From positions 558,001 to 622,000 of the forward strand of contig NZ_CP107567.1 in assembly GCF_025854275.1 (NCBI RefSeq): DNA of 64,000 nt. Reading direction: 5' to 3'. Shown here piece by piece: positions 17,167 to 26,368 of the stretch (positions are counted from its first letter, which is position 1; each line of letters opens with the position of its first letter). Made by a program: the position numbers and the translations under genes. The notes under the pieces were generated by a model that saw only the letters and a program-made list of their open reading frames with translations, ran no database searches and had not been told where the DNA came from. Source of the stretch: Streptomyces peucetius. Lineage in GTDB: Bacteria > Actinomycetota > Actinomycetes > Streptomycetales > Streptomycetaceae.

Positions 17167-18465
17167 ATGGCGACCGTTGTACTGGTGGGCACGCTGGACA
17201 CCAAGGGTGTGGAGTACGGCTGGCTGCGCGAGCGGCTGCTGGCTGTGGGAACCGAGGTGCTGGTGGTCGACGCCGGCATCGTGGGCGAGCCGCGGATACG
17301 GGCCGACGTTCCGCGCGCCGAGGTGGCCCGCGCGGCCGGGGCCGACCTGGCCGCGTTGCGCTCGGACGCCGACCGCGGCACGGCCGTGACGACGATGGCC
17401 CGCGGGGCGGCTCGGACCGTGCTGCGGCTGTACGAGGAGGGCCGGCTGCACGCGGTCCTCGCCGTCGGCGGCAGCGGCGGCACGTCCATCGCGACCCGCG
17501 CGATGCGCCGGCTCCCGCTGGGCGTGCCGAAGGTGATGGTGTCCTCGATGGCGGCCGGCGACGTGTCGCCGTACGTCGGCGCGAGTGACATCACCATGAT
17601 GTACAGCGTCGTCGACATCGCCGGGGTCAACAGCGTCCTGGCGCCGGTGCTGGCGAACGCCGCCGATGCTGCGGCCGGCATGGCGAAAGGTTTCGCTGCC
17701 GGTCCCCGGGCGCTGTTGCCCGCCGAGCTCGGCGCAGACGGCAGGCCGCTGATCGCGGCGAGCATGGCGGGCGTGACGACGGCGGGCGTCGACGCGGCCC
17801 GTGAACGGCTGACCGGACTCGGCTACGAGGTCCTGGTGTTCCATGTCAGCGGGGCCGGCGGCCGGACGCTGGAGTCGCTGGCCGGGCAGGGGCTCTTCGC
17901 GGGTGTGCTCGATCTGACCCTCAGCGAGCTCGCCGACGACCTGGCCGGCGGGATCCTCACGGCGGGGCCGGACCGGCTGACCGCCGCCGGGCGGCGGGGC
18001 ACGCCCCAGGTGGTGAGCCTTGGAGCGCTCGACATGGTCAAGTTCGGGCCGCTCGACACGCTCCCCGGCCATCTGCGCGAGCGCCGCGTCCAAGTGCACA
18101 ATCCGTCGATCACCTTGGTGCGCACGACGGCGGAGGAGTGTGCGGAACTGGGCCGCCGCGTCGCCGCCAAGCTGCGGGCGGCCGCCGGCCCCGCGGAGGT
18201 GTGCGTGCCCCTGCGCGGCCTGTCGACCCTGGGCGCGCCCGGCGGCCCGTACCACGATCCGGCACTGGACGAGGCACTGTTCGCCGCGCTGCGGGACGGG
18301 CTGCGGGGCAGCGCGGTCGAGGTGGTGGAGTACGACGCGGACATCAACGCTCCCGCGTTCGGCCGGGCGGCGGCGGACCGTCTGCACCGGCTGATCTCCG
18401 CGGACCGCGCGGCGGACGCCGGCCGGCCGCCCGGTTCCGGCGGTCCGGCCGTCCTACGGCCCTGA
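17167..18465 (+). CDS. Tm-1-like ATP-binding domain protein (UPF0261)
   Basis: 432 residues. The start is set at ATG 17167 because homologues begin with the hydrophobic strand followed by GTLDTKG, seen here at MATVVLVGTLDTKG. Also visible are AVGGSGGTSIATRAM near 99, PYVGASDITMMYSVVDIAG near 138, and a second Rossmann-like half that ends in a metal/ATP-site motif. The family includes the plant viral-resistance protein Tm-1 and many bacterial proteins of uncertain chemistry, often near sugar or aromatic catabolism genes. It may be co-transcribed with bxlR. No reaction can be assigned. Confidence 0.8.
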   Translation: MATVVLVGTLDTKGVEYGWLRERLLAVGTEVLVVDAGIVGEPRIRADVPRAEVARAAGADLAALRSDADRGTAVTTMARGAARTVLRLYEEGRLHAVLAVGGSGGTSIATRAMRRLPLGVPKVMVSSMAAGDVSPYVGASDITMMYSVVDIAGVNSVLAPVLANAADAAAGMAKGFAAGPRALLPAELGADGRPLIAASMAGVTTAGVDAARERLTGLGYEVLVFHVSGAGGRTLESLAGQGLFAGVLDLTLSELADDLAGGILTAGPDRLTAAGRRGTPQVVSLGALDMVKFGPLDTLPGHLRERRVQVHNPSITLVRTTAEECAELGRRVAAKLRAAAGPAEVCVPLRGLSTLGAPGGPYHDPALDEALFAALRDGLRGSAVEVVEYDADINAPAFGRAAADRLHRLISADRAADAGRPPGSGGPAVLRP

Positions 18466-18476
18466 GCGGCGTCCCC

Positions 18477-18692
18477 TCAGGAGCCGCCGTCCTTCACCGG
18501 TTCTTCCTCACCCGGCCCGGGCGGCTTCTCCGCCCGGGCACCGGGGCAGTCCTTGTTGTCGCACGGGCCCTCCCGGTACACCGGCACGTAGACGCCCAGC
18601 GTCTTGTGCCGCTCCACCGTGGTCGGCACCGCGCGCCCGCAGACCGGGCAGGTGTGCCCGGCGCGCCCCGCTGCATGCTTCTCACCCGACAT
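18477..18692 (-). CDS. Small zinc-ribbon-like protein
   Basis: 71 residues, start ATG 18692. It has CPVCG near 15-19 and a later C-x4-C pair (GPCDNKDCPG) that could complete a metal site, then an acidic Pro/Glu-rich tail. Codon use is typical of the region. Such short Streptomyces proteins are widespread and uncharacterised. Convergent with the Tm-1-like gene, 11 bases apart. Confidence 0.6.
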   Translation of the reverse strand: MSGEKHAAGRAGHTCPVCGRAVPTTVERHKTLGVYVPVYREGPCDNKDCPGARAEKPPGPGEEEPVKDGGS

Positions 18693-18756
18693 GACCCCAC
18701 TTTACGACCGCTTTGCCCGCGTTTGAACTCCCCTTGAGGCCGGCTCGGCGCGACGG

Positions 18757-19719
18757 TCAGCGGTCCTTCCCGGGTTCCCGGTCGTCGGGGGGCGGCTTCA
18801 GCACGCTGAGCGCGACGGAAACGGCGAGGACGACGACGATCACGGCCAGGCTGAGCGGCGAGGGGATCTCGGGGACGGCGCTGCTGATCACCTCGTGGGA
18901 GGCCTGCAGGATCAGCTTGACGCCGATGAACGCGAGGATCAGCGCCAGGCCCTTGCTGAGGTAGTGGAACCGGTCCAGCAGACCGGCCAGCATGAAGTAG
19001 AGCGCCCGCAGACCCAGGATGGCGAACGCGTTGCTGGTGTAGACGATGAATGGGTCGCTGCTGACCGCCAGTACCGCGGGCACACTGTCCACCGCGAAGA
19101 CCAGGTCGGCCGCCTCGATCGCGGCGACGACGGCGAGCAGCGGCGTGGCGACCCGCCTCCCCGCCTCCCTGACGAAGAACCTCGCTCCGGCGTACTCGTC
19201 CGACACCGGCATGAGCCTGCGCAGCAGGCGCACGGCGATGCTCTTGCCGGGGTCGAAGCTGTCCTCCTCCTCCCTGAGAATCTTGTAGGTGCTGTAGAAG
19301 AGGACCGCGGCGAAGGCGAACAGGACTGCGGTGAAGCGGCTGACGACGGCCACACCGGCGGCGAGGAAGACCCCGCGGAAGACCAGCGCCCCGAGAACGC
19401 CCAGAAACAGGACGCGGTGCTGATAGGCCCGTGGGACCCTGAAGTAGCCGAAGATCAGCGCGAACACGAAGAGGTTGTCCACCGACAGGCTCTTCTCCAG
19501 CAGCCAGGCCGTGGTGTATTCGACGCCCGCCTGTACGCCGACGACGAGAAAGACCACTCCGCCGAAGAGGACCGCCAGACCGACCCACACCGCGCTCCAG
19601 GCCGCTGCCTCCCTGAAACCGATGATGTGCGCCTGCCGGTGGGCAAGCAGATCGACCGCCAGCGAAATCAGCACCGCGGCGGCAAAGACGACCCACAGCC
19701 AGTACGGCACGTCGTGCAC
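18757..19719 (-). CDS. TerC/Alx-family integral membrane protein
   Basis: 320 residues from a GTG start with GAGG nine bases upstream. About nine membrane segments are present. Family hallmarks are the charged membrane motifs EKSLSVDNLFVFALIF near 75-90 and AADLVFAVDSVPAVLAVS near 205, with their buried acidic residues. TerC/Alx proteins are associated with tellurite resistance and manganese export coupled to protein secretion. I looked for a manganese (yybP-ykoY) riboswitch in the short upstream stretch and did not find a convincing one. No other ter genes are nearby, so it is an orphan copy. Confidence 0.88.
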   Translation of the reverse strand: MHDVPYWLWVVFAAAVLISLAVDLLAHRQAHIIGFREAAAWSAVWVGLAVLFGGVVFLVVGVQAGVEYTTAWLLEKSLSVDNLFVFALIFGYFRVPRAYQHRVLFLGVLGALVFRGVFLAAGVAVVSRFTAVLFAFAAVLFYSTYKILREEEDSFDPGKSIAVRLLRRLMPVSDEYAGARFFVREAGRRVATPLLAVVAAIEAADLVFAVDSVPAVLAVSSDPFIVYTSNAFAILGLRALYFMLAGLLDRFHYLSKGLALILAFIGVKLILQASHEVISSAVPEIPSPLSLAVIVVVLAVSVALSVLKPPPDDREPGKDR

Positions 19720-19820
19720 GAAGCAGACCTCACAAGCGACCGGCGGAACCGGCCAGCGACCCCTTTCCTACGAGTCTGGACGACCCGGCAGCCGTTGTCC
19801 TGCGCGCACCCGGGCGCGGC

Positions 19821-20825
19821 TCACCCTGCGGTGAGCAGGATCCACACCTGTCCACGGGCGAAGTTCAGCCGCTCCCCCGCCGCGTCGGTGAAGACCGTGT
19901 CACCGTCCGCGGCCGTCCGCTGCCACCGGGCGTCGAAAGCGCGGCCGTCGCGCAGCACCAGCGCCGTACCCGAACCGACCGTCTCGGTGTACGGGGACAC
20001 GCTGCCGGACCGGTCGCGGAACCGGGAGGGGCGCACCTCGGTGTACTGCACGACCACCGTCGCCGGCGCGAGCCGGCCGCCGTCCGTGGTCCGCGCGGCG
20101 GCGCCGTCCATGGCCACCAGCCAGCCTTTGCGCTCGGGCGACCAGGTGAAGGTGTACCGGGCGGAGGGGTAGCGCACGGTGTGCTCGGTCAGCGGGCGCC
20201 CGCCGCCGGGGGCGGCGCCGAAGCGCATGCCGATGTCGGAGGAGTCGCTCACGTCGCGAGCGGCGGCGAGGGCGCGTTCGGGACGGAGATACAGATTGTG
20301 CGGAGCCCGGCGGTCGTCGGAGCGGACGAACGCCTCGGGCGCCGCACTCTGCGGCAGTGCGGCAAGGGGGGCCGCCTCGATCAGTGGCCTCAGCGCCGAC
20401 TGGGCGCCGGAGTAGGCGAGCGCGGGCCGGCCGAACTGCCGCAGCAGCTCCAGGTCGGACTCCCGCGCGCTGCGCACGGGGCCGATCCGCTGCGGCAGCC
20501 GGGAGGAGAAGACGGCCAGTATCCGGCTGAGGCCGGACTCGACCTGCTCGACGTACACGAGGTCGGCCGCTTTGAGGCCGGTGTGGGGGCGCGCCGCACG
20601 GACATTGTCGATCTTGACGGCGAGGACCGGGCCCTGGCGTGCGGGCAGCCCGGTGAAGAACGATGTGTCCTGCTCGGACGGCGGTGGCGTGGTCTGTCCG
20701 GGCCCCGGCTCCGTGCCCGTGCACCCGTAGAGGGACACGACCAGCACCACGGCGGTGAGCATGGCGACCACACCGCCGCCGTGTCGCCGTGTGCCTCTGC
20801 TGCTGCGTCCGTGTTCCGCGTCCAT
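19821..20825 (-). CDS. DUF3048 (YerB-like) lipoprotein
   Basis: 334 residues from ATG 20825; an in-frame ATG at 20765 is a possible alternative. The basic N-terminus and hydrophobic segment lead to the lipobox LYGC, so it is an exported lipoprotein. DUF3048 motifs are clear: PVLAVKIDNVRAARPHTGLKAADLVYVEQVESGLSR, then RIGPVRSARESDLELL, and PHNLY. The function of the family is unknown; Bacillus YerB is a cell-surface lipoprotein. It stands alone between TerC and the SpoIIE-like gene. Confidence 0.82.
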   Translation of the reverse strand: MDAEHGRSSRGTRRHGGGVVAMLTAVVLVVSLYGCTGTEPGPGQTTPPPSEQDTSFFTGLPARQGPVLAVKIDNVRAARPHTGLKAADLVYVEQVESGLSRILAVFSSRLPQRIGPVRSARESDLELLRQFGRPALAYSGAQSALRPLIEAAPLAALPQSAAPEAFVRSDDRRAPHNLYLRPERALAAARDVSDSSDIGMRFGAAPGGGRPLTEHTVRYPSARYTFTWSPERKGWLVAMDGAAARTTDGGRLAPATVVVQYTEVRPSRFRDRSGSVSPYTETVGSGTALVLRDGRAFDARWQRTAADGDTVFTDAAGERLNFARGQVWILLTAG

Positions 20826-20890
20826 CGGCCACTCTCCCCGTGCCACCAGTGGACCACGAAGGCCCCTGTTCCGACAGATCCCGGCCGTCC

Positions 20891-23287
20891 CTAGCCGGGC
20901 AGCAACTGCTCCGTCCAGATGGTCTTGCCCGCTGCCGTGTATCTGCTCCCCCACCGGTGCGTGAGCTGGGCGATCAGGAACAGTCCGCGTCCGCCCTCGT
21001 CGGTCACCCGTGCCCGGCGCAGATGGGGCTGGGTCTCGCTCGGGTCCGAGACCTCGCAGACCAGGCGCTGGTCGCGGATGAGCCGTACGCTCACCGGGCC
21101 GCCGGCGTAGCGGATGGCGTTGGTGAGCAGCTCGCTGACGATCAGTTCGGTGGTGAAGACGAGTTCGTCCAGCCCCCACCCGGCGAGCCGCTCCGTCACC
21201 AGCGCCCGTGCGTCGGACACGATTCGCACGTCGGCCGGGAACTCCCAGTCGGCGACGGACCCTTCGGGGGAGGCGGCCACGCGGGCCAGCAGCAGCGCCG
21301 CGTCGTCGTCGGGCGGCTGCGCCAGGAAGGGGGCCAGCATCTCCCGGCCGATCTCAGGGACCGCCGTCGCGTCCCCGGCGCCCGTACCGCTCATGGTCCG
21401 CAGGTACTCGATCACCCGGCCCGCGCCGGTGCCCGGGGCCTCGGAGAGCGATCCCGCCGTGAAGGCCAGCAGGTCTCCGGGCCGCAGGGCCACCTCGACC
21501 GGTTCGAACGGGGCGCCCTCCAGCCCGAGCGCCGGCCCCGGCGGCAGATCGACCCGGTCGACCTCACCCGTGGTGCGGGCCAGCACGGGCGCGGCATGGC
21601 CCGCGCCGGCCATCGACGCACGCGCAGTGACCGGGTCGTAGACGGCGTACAGGCAGGTCGCGCCGCGGACCGTACCGTCGAAGTCGCCCTGCTCGTCCTC
21701 GGCGAGCCGGACGACGAGGTCGTCCAGATGCGTCAGCAGCTCCTCGGGAGGCGGGTCCAGGTCGGCGAGGGTGCGCACCGCGGTGCGCAGACTGCCCATG
21801 GCCGCGGCGGCGTTGAGACCGTGGCCCCGTACGTTCCCGACGACGAACGCGACCCTGCTCGAGGACAGCGTGATGACGTCGAACCAGCTGCCGCCCGTGC
21901 CGGCCAGCGTCCTGCCGGGCACATGGATCCCGGCGGTCTCGGCGGCCGTCAACTTGAGCACCGGCCGGGGCAGCAGACTGCGCTGCAAACCCTCCGCCGT
22001 GCGGCGTTCGCGGGTGTAGCGCCGCGCGTTGTCGATGGCGAGGGCCGCGCGGGAGCAGATGTCCTCCCCTACGGCCGCGTCGCGTACGTCGAACGGCGGC
22101 TGCTCCGGCGAACGCCACAGCGACACCGCGCCGAGGACGTGGCCACGGGCCTGCAGCGGCACGACCATGTACGAGGCCGCACCCGGCGCGAGCACCAGCC
22201 GGCGGCGCTCCGCGTCATGGGCGATCCTGGGCCGCAACTCCTCGATGTCCGGCACGATGACGGCCGAACCGCCGCGCAGCCGATCGCTCTCGTAGCCTTT
22301 GACGCGGATGACGGATTCCGGCGGATACAGCTCGGCCGGCCAGGCCCGGCCGCCCCCGGCGACGGCGGAGACCCGGCGCAACGGTGCCCCGGTGACGAAT
22401 TCGCCGGGTTCCTCGCCGACGAGCACGGCCTCCGTGATGTCCACGCAGGCGAGGTCGGCAAAGGCCGGCACGAGCAGGTCGGCCAGCACCTGTGTGTTGC
22501 GGCCGACCTCGAGGGAGCGGCCCAGCGCGGACGCCGCCGTGCCGACCAGCGACGAACGGCGCCGGGCCCGTTCCTGTTCGGTCACGTCCGTGAAGGTCAC
22601 GGCGACGCCACGGACGACGCCGTCCCCGCCGGTCATGCGCAGGGCGGACAGGGAGACGGTCCGTTCGCGTTCCGGTGCCTGGGCCAGCCGGGCCGGCGTG
22701 ACGAAGTCGATCAGCGGTTCGCCGCTGGTCACGACGTGACGCAGCTGCGCCTCGACGGACAGCGCGTCCTCCGGCACGAGGACCTCGTCGAGCCGCCGGC
22801 CCGCGGGACCGGCGGACGGGCGGGGGTCGTTCGGCAGTGTGTTGCCTCTGGTCATCCGCAGCTCGCTGTCGTGGACGGCGAGGCCGATACCGGTCTGCGA
22901 GAACAGTGCTCCGAGCAGCGCGTCGTCCTCGTCCCGCCGGTCCGCCACGGCGGCCGGCACGAGCCGCATCAGGAAACGCGCCGCCAGGGGGCCGTCCAGG
23001 GGAAGCAGGTCGAGCTGCATCGACCGGGAGCCGCCGGCGCACCGTAAGGCCGTCCGCACGGAGCGCGGGCGGTGGTCCGGGGTGCGGCCCCGCAGCACGG
23101 ACCAGGTGTCCGGGCCGGCCAGCAGCTCCTCGACGGTGCGGCGCCGCAGTTCGGCGGCGGGCCATCCGGTGACGTCGACGGCACCACCGGTGCAGGCGAG
23201 CACTGCGCCGTCGTGATCGATCACGAGCAGAGCCGAATCCTCCGGCCGCTCCGATCCCTTGTTCACGATGTGGCCGCTGGTGCTCAC
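20891..23287 (-). CDS. PAS-GAF-SpoIIE-HATPase protein with degenerate phosphatase site
   Basis: 798 residues; GTG 23287 is chosen because GGGAG lies ten bases ahead, although the frame is open to 23383. Order: PAS at about 15-110, second PAS-like region 120-240, GAF 250-440, SpoIIE/PP2C-like domain 455-665, anti-sigma-type HATPase 675-798 (ELLTNAIRYAGG, DEGGRGLFLIAQL). In the phosphatase domain three metal-site aspartates are replaced: GGDW is GGSW (Ser467), VGDV.GHG is VGNVRGHG (Asn485), and TDGL is TAGS (Ala611). Only the last acidic cluster (DDD 660-662) remains. The sister proteins at 37 and 44 kb keep most or all of these residues. It is probably a sensor or scaffold with a live ATPase-like switch domain rather than an active phosphatase. 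This is read directly from sequence but untested. Confidence 0.85.
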   Translation of the reverse strand: MSTSGHIVNKGSERPEDSALLVIDHDGAVLACTGGAVDVTGWPAAELRRRTVEELLAGPDTWSVLRGRTPDHRPRSVRTALRCAGGSRSMQLDLLPLDGPLAARFLMRLVPAAVADRRDEDDALLGALFSQTGIGLAVHDSELRMTRGNTLPNDPRPSAGPAGRRLDEVLVPEDALSVEAQLRHVVTSGEPLIDFVTPARLAQAPERERTVSLSALRMTGGDGVVRGVAVTFTDVTEQERARRRSSLVGTAASALGRSLEVGRNTQVLADLLVPAFADLACVDITEAVLVGEEPGEFVTGAPLRRVSAVAGGGRAWPAELYPPESVIRVKGYESDRLRGGSAVIVPDIEELRPRIAHDAERRRLVLAPGAASYMVVPLQARGHVLGAVSLWRSPEQPPFDVRDAAVGEDICSRAALAIDNARRYTRERRTAEGLQRSLLPRPVLKLTAAETAGIHVPGRTLAGTGGSWFDVITLSSSRVAFVVGNVRGHGLNAAAAMGSLRTAVRTLADLDPPPEELLTHLDDLVVRLAEDEQGDFDGTVRGATCLYAVYDPVTARASMAGAGHAAPVLARTTGEVDRVDLPPGPALGLEGAPFEPVEVALRPGDLLAFTAGSLSEAPGTGAGRVIEYLRTMSGTGAGDATAVPEIGREMLAPFLAQPPDDDAALLLARVAASPEGSVADWEFPADVRIVSDARALVTERLAGWGLDELVFTTELIVSELLTNAIRYAGGPVSVRLIRDQRLVCEVSDPSETQPHLRRARVTDEGGRGLFLIAQLTHRWGSRYTAAGKTIWTEQLLPG

Positions 23288-23468
23288 GCGTCGATCACTC
23301 CCAGGTGGCGCTCCCGGGCTCCGAGTCCGGTACCGCAGACGCGGCAGGGCTGTGGAACCCCGGGCCTCCATTGAACTCCACACCGTGCGGCGCCGCCCGT
23401 CGGCACAGGGGGCGGATCAGGCGCGACGAGGGCCGGAAAGGGCCCGGCCCACCGGCCGGAAATCGAAC

Positions 23469-23498
23469 ATGACAGCGTGCGGCCGGGCGTCCTAGGAT
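23469..23498 (+). promoter_or_regulatory. Candidate promoter for the VOC protein gene
   Basis: ATGACA (23469-23474) and TAGGAT (23493-23498) are separated by 18 bases, a good match to a housekeeping sigma promoter, about 85 bases ahead of the GTG start at 23582. Confidence 0.4.
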
Positions 23499-23581
23499 CA
23501 TGAGCACGGCATCGCGTGTCGGTCACCGACCGGGTGAGGCATGGAGGTGTCCGTGAGTTTGCCTTATGGAGGCATTCCACA

Positions 23582-23965
23582 GTGTCGGTAGAGTTCAACC
23601 ACACCATCGTTCTGTCCCGGGACAACCGGAAGTCCGCCGAATTCCTCGCCCACATCCTGGGGCTCGAAGTCGGCCGGCAGTGGGGGCCGTTCATTCCCCT
23701 CACCCTCAGCAACAACGTCACTCTGGACTTCGCGACCGTCGATCACGAAGTCCCCCTGCAGCACTATGCGTTCCTGATTTCAGAGGACGAGTTCGACCAG
23801 GTCTTCCGGCGTGTGAAGGACGCGGGGATCACGTACTACGCCGACCCGCACGGCAAGCGTCCCGGCGAGATCAACCACAACGACGGCGGCCGCGGCATGT
23901 ACTTCAACGATCCCGCCGGTCACGGCATGGAGGTCATCACCCGGCCGTACGGCAGCAGCGGCTGA
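23582..23965 (+). CDS. VOC-superfamily (glyoxalase/bleomycin-resistance fold) protein
   Basis: 127 residues. GTG 23582 has GGAGG nine bases upstream and gives the expected N-terminus MSVEFNHTIVLSRDNRKSAEFL. Paired beta-alpha-beta-beta-beta halves are visible. Metal-ligand-like positions are the His in FNHTIVL, the His in LQHYAF and the Glu in HGMEVITRP. VOC proteins include dioxygenases, isomerases and drug-binding proteins. The short length and the conserved NHNDGGRGMYFNDPAGH segment match small stand-alone Streptomyces members of unknown substrate. Confidence 0.8.
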   Translation: MSVEFNHTIVLSRDNRKSAEFLAHILGLEVGRQWGPFIPLTLSNNVTLDFATVDHEVPLQHYAFLISEDEFDQVFRRVKDAGITYYADPHGKRPGEINHNDGGRGMYFNDPAGHGMEVITRPYGSSG

Positions 23966-23967
23966 CC

Positions 23968-25608
23968 TCACCGCTCCCGCGCACCCGGGCCCGTCGGCCT
24001 CCCGCCGCGGTCCCGGCGTGCGAGGGCACGCGGGGCACGGCTCAGCAGCCGTGCGGCGGGCCCCCGCAGCGCGGCACGGGCCGCGTTCGCACCGGGCGCC
24101 CCGTGCACACCACCACCGGGATGCGCCCCGGCCGACGCCAGATAGAGCCCTTCGACCGGGGTCTCCGGCCGGCCGGCTCCGGGCAGCGGCCGGAAGACGA
24201 GCTGCTGATGCATCGCGGTGGTACCACCGTTGACGGCCCCGCCGGCGAGATTGGCGTCGAGGGCCTCGAGCGTCGGCGGGGCCAGAACGCGGCGGGCCAT
24301 GACCCGGTTCGCGAACCCCGGCGCGTACCGCTCGACCTCCTGCTCCATCCGGTCGGCCATGGCCTCCTGCTCACACCGGTCCCACCGTCCGGTCAGACCG
24401 GCGTCGCCCGCGTCGCCCTTGATCAGATGGGGAACGTGAGTGTAGGCCCAGGCCGACTCGGTGCCCGCGGGTGAGCGGGTCGCGTCCGACGTCGTCATCT
24501 GGCCGAAGAGCATGAACGGCCGGTCGGGCACCTGCCCCGTCGCCAGCTGGGCGGCGAACCGGGTCAGTTCGTCGACGCCGTCGGCCAGATGCACGGTGCC
24601 GGCGGTGGACGCCTCCGCGGCGGTCCAGGGAACGGCGCCGTTCAGGGCCCAGTCGACCTTGAAGGTGGCGAAGTCCCACTGGAACCGGCGCAGATCGCCC
24701 AGGATCCGGGCCGGCAGATGCCGTTCACCGACCAGCTCCCCGTACAGGGCGGGTACGGACACGTCGGCCAGCACGGCCCGCACGGCGGGTACGGATTCGC
24801 CCGACGCCGTGCGTACGGCCACCGCACGGCCCTCGCGCACGACGACCTCCACGGCCCGTTCGCCACATCTCACGGCACCGCCACGGTGTTCGAGCCGGCG
24901 GACCAGCGCCCGGGTCAGCGTTCCGGCGCCGCCGACGGGCACGGGAAAGCCGTGGCTCTGGCCGAGCATCGACATCAGCCAGCCGAAACCGCCACTACCG
25001 GCGGTCTCGGGCGGGAGGTCGGCGTGGAGCGCGCTGCCCGCGAGGAGCAGCCTGCCCGCCTCCGCCTCGAACTCCTCCTCCCCCAGCCGCCGTACGGGAA
25101 GCATCAGGGTCCGCAGGAGACGCAGGCCGCCGGAGGCGCGCAGCCGGGCGGCCAGGCGCAGGGAGGGCAGCACCGGAGGGAAGGGCGTGAACAGCAGGTC
25201 CAGGATGTCCGGGCGCAGCCGGTCCCAGACGTCGTACAGGTCCTGCCATGCGGCACCGTCGCCGGGCTCGAAGGCGTCCAGGGCGGCGGCGGTCGCCTCG
25301 GGCCGGCGTTCCAGGACGGCGCACCGGCCGTCGGACAGGGGGTGGGCCACCACCCGGGGGGCGTGGCTCCAGCGCAGCCCTTCCCGTTCCAGACCGAGTC
25401 CGGCGAGCACCGGGGAGGCGGCCGCCAAGGGGTAGAAGGAGCTGCACAGGTCGTTGACGAAGTCCGGGTGGACGCCCCGGTCGCTGCGCACCGCGCCGCC
25501 GGGTTCCGGCTGTTCCTCGAGGACTTCGACGCTCCAGTCGGCGTCCGCGAGGAGGTTGGCGGCGACGAGACCGTTAGGCCCTGCTCCGATCACCACTGCG
25601 TCCGGCAT
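23968..25608 (-). CDS. FAD-dependent phytoene-desaturase-like oxidoreductase
   Basis: 546 residues from ATG 25608, giving the dinucleotide-binding start MPDAVVIGAGPNGLVAANLLADADWSV. The family C-terminal motif is also present (PVEGLYLASAGAHPGGGVHGAPGANAA). Crt-type NAD(P)/FAD oxidoreductases of this length desaturate or saturate isoprenoids or other lipids, but many Streptomyces members are unassigned and no carotenoid genes are nearby. It overlaps the upstream SRPBCC gene by 35 bases, so the two are co-transcribed and probably act on the same hydrophobic compound. The stop is two bases from that of the VOC gene on the other strand. Confidence 0.85.
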   Translation of the reverse strand: MPDAVVIGAGPNGLVAANLLADADWSVEVLEEQPEPGGAVRSDRGVHPDFVNDLCSSFYPLAAASPVLAGLGLEREGLRWSHAPRVVAHPLSDGRCAVLERRPEATAAALDAFEPGDGAAWQDLYDVWDRLRPDILDLLFTPFPPVLPSLRLAARLRASGGLRLLRTLMLPVRRLGEEEFEAEAGRLLLAGSALHADLPPETAGSGGFGWLMSMLGQSHGFPVPVGGAGTLTRALVRRLEHRGGAVRCGERAVEVVVREGRAVAVRTASGESVPAVRAVLADVSVPALYGELVGERHLPARILGDLRRFQWDFATFKVDWALNGAVPWTAAEASTAGTVHLADGVDELTRFAAQLATGQVPDRPFMLFGQMTTSDATRSPAGTESAWAYTHVPHLIKGDAGDAGLTGRWDRCEQEAMADRMEQEVERYAPGFANRVMARRVLAPPTLEALDANLAGGAVNGGTTAMHQQLVFRPLPGAGRPETPVEGLYLASAGAHPGGGVHGAPGANAARAALRGPAARLLSRAPRALARRDRGGRPTGPGARER

Positions 25609-26059
25609 CGCTGGCTCCTGAACTCCCGGCCAAATCCTCGACGACCGCGGCCAGACGGCTGAGCATGCGGCGGTGGCGCACGACCAGGAACGCGTCGAAG
25701 GCGGTGTTGTGAAGGGCTCCTCCGACACCGGTCAGCGGATGCTCGTCCACGATGACCAGGGTGTCGTCGCCCCAGGGCCGCACGTCGACGGCGATCCGCG
25801 CGGTACCCAGCTTCCCGCTCTCGGCCTCGAGTTCGAGCGCTCTCGGCCGGTCGCAGCGCCGCACGACGGTTCTGCCGTGCAGCGTCCACGGGCCGATCCG
25901 CACGGTGTACCGCAGGGTGGAGCCGACCTCGGGCCAGTCCCCGTCGGCCGGTTCGCTGTCCGCGGTTCCGACGACCCAGTCGCAGTACCGGTCCCGGTCG
26001 CCGAGGACCGACCACACCGCGCCGGGTGGCTTCCTGATCAGCTGATGGTGCACGGCCAT
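25574..26059 (-). CDS. SRPBCC/START-fold ligand-binding protein
   Basis: 161 residues; ATG 26059 is preceded by CTGGAGGACCC. It begins MAVHHQLIRKPPGAVWSVLGD, the usual beta-strand then helix start of polyketide-cyclase-like SRPBCC proteins, with W and D residues (YCDWVVGT) lining a likely hydrophobic cavity. It overlaps the following FAD oxidoreductase start, which points to a functional pair; it may bind or deliver the substrate. Confidence 0.75.
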   Translation of the reverse strand: MAVHHQLIRKPPGAVWSVLGDRDRYCDWVVGTADSEPADGDWPEVGSTLRYTVRIGPWTLHGRTVVRRCDRPRALELEAESGKLGTARIAVDVRPWGDDTLVIVDEHPLTGVGGALHNTAFDAFLVVRHRRMLSRLAAVVEDLAGSSGASDAGRSGDRSRA

Positions 26060-26261
26060 GGGTCCTCCAGCGCGTGGCAGGGGCATTCGTCAACACGACG
26101 AGTGCCCGGTCCGCGGAGATCTATGACCGGCCGAAAACGCGTCCCCAGCCGCCCGGTCCACCGGCCCGACGGCGCCCGGCGGGCCGGGCGGGCCGGGCGG
26201 GGCCTGTCCGCCCGCGCATTCCGTCGACCGGAGCAGCTACGGCCGTTCCCGGATGGCGCAA

Positions 26262-26300
26262 TGTCACTTTATGTCCATTAGATGTAACAAAGTGTGCGCG
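26262..26300 (+). promoter_or_regulatory. AT-rich promoter segment before the repeat membrane protein
   Basis: The only AT-rich island in the 309-base gap between 26060 and 26368 (ATGTCACTTTATGTCCATTA followed by GATGTAACAAAG). TTAGAT is a possible -10 element. The remainder of the gap is a GC-rich run of GGGCCGGGC-like repeats with no feature I can name. Confidence 0.3.
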
Positions 26301-26368
26301 CTCAGGCGGCGCACGACGAACGACACGGTGTACGCCTACCCGGATGTTCCGCGAACGGAGCCCGCGCC

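Noticed and set aside
19720..19820. Manganese riboswitch ahead of the TerC-family gene
   Set aside because: I looked for the yybP-ykoY fold because it often precedes such genes, but the space is short and the conserved loops are not there.
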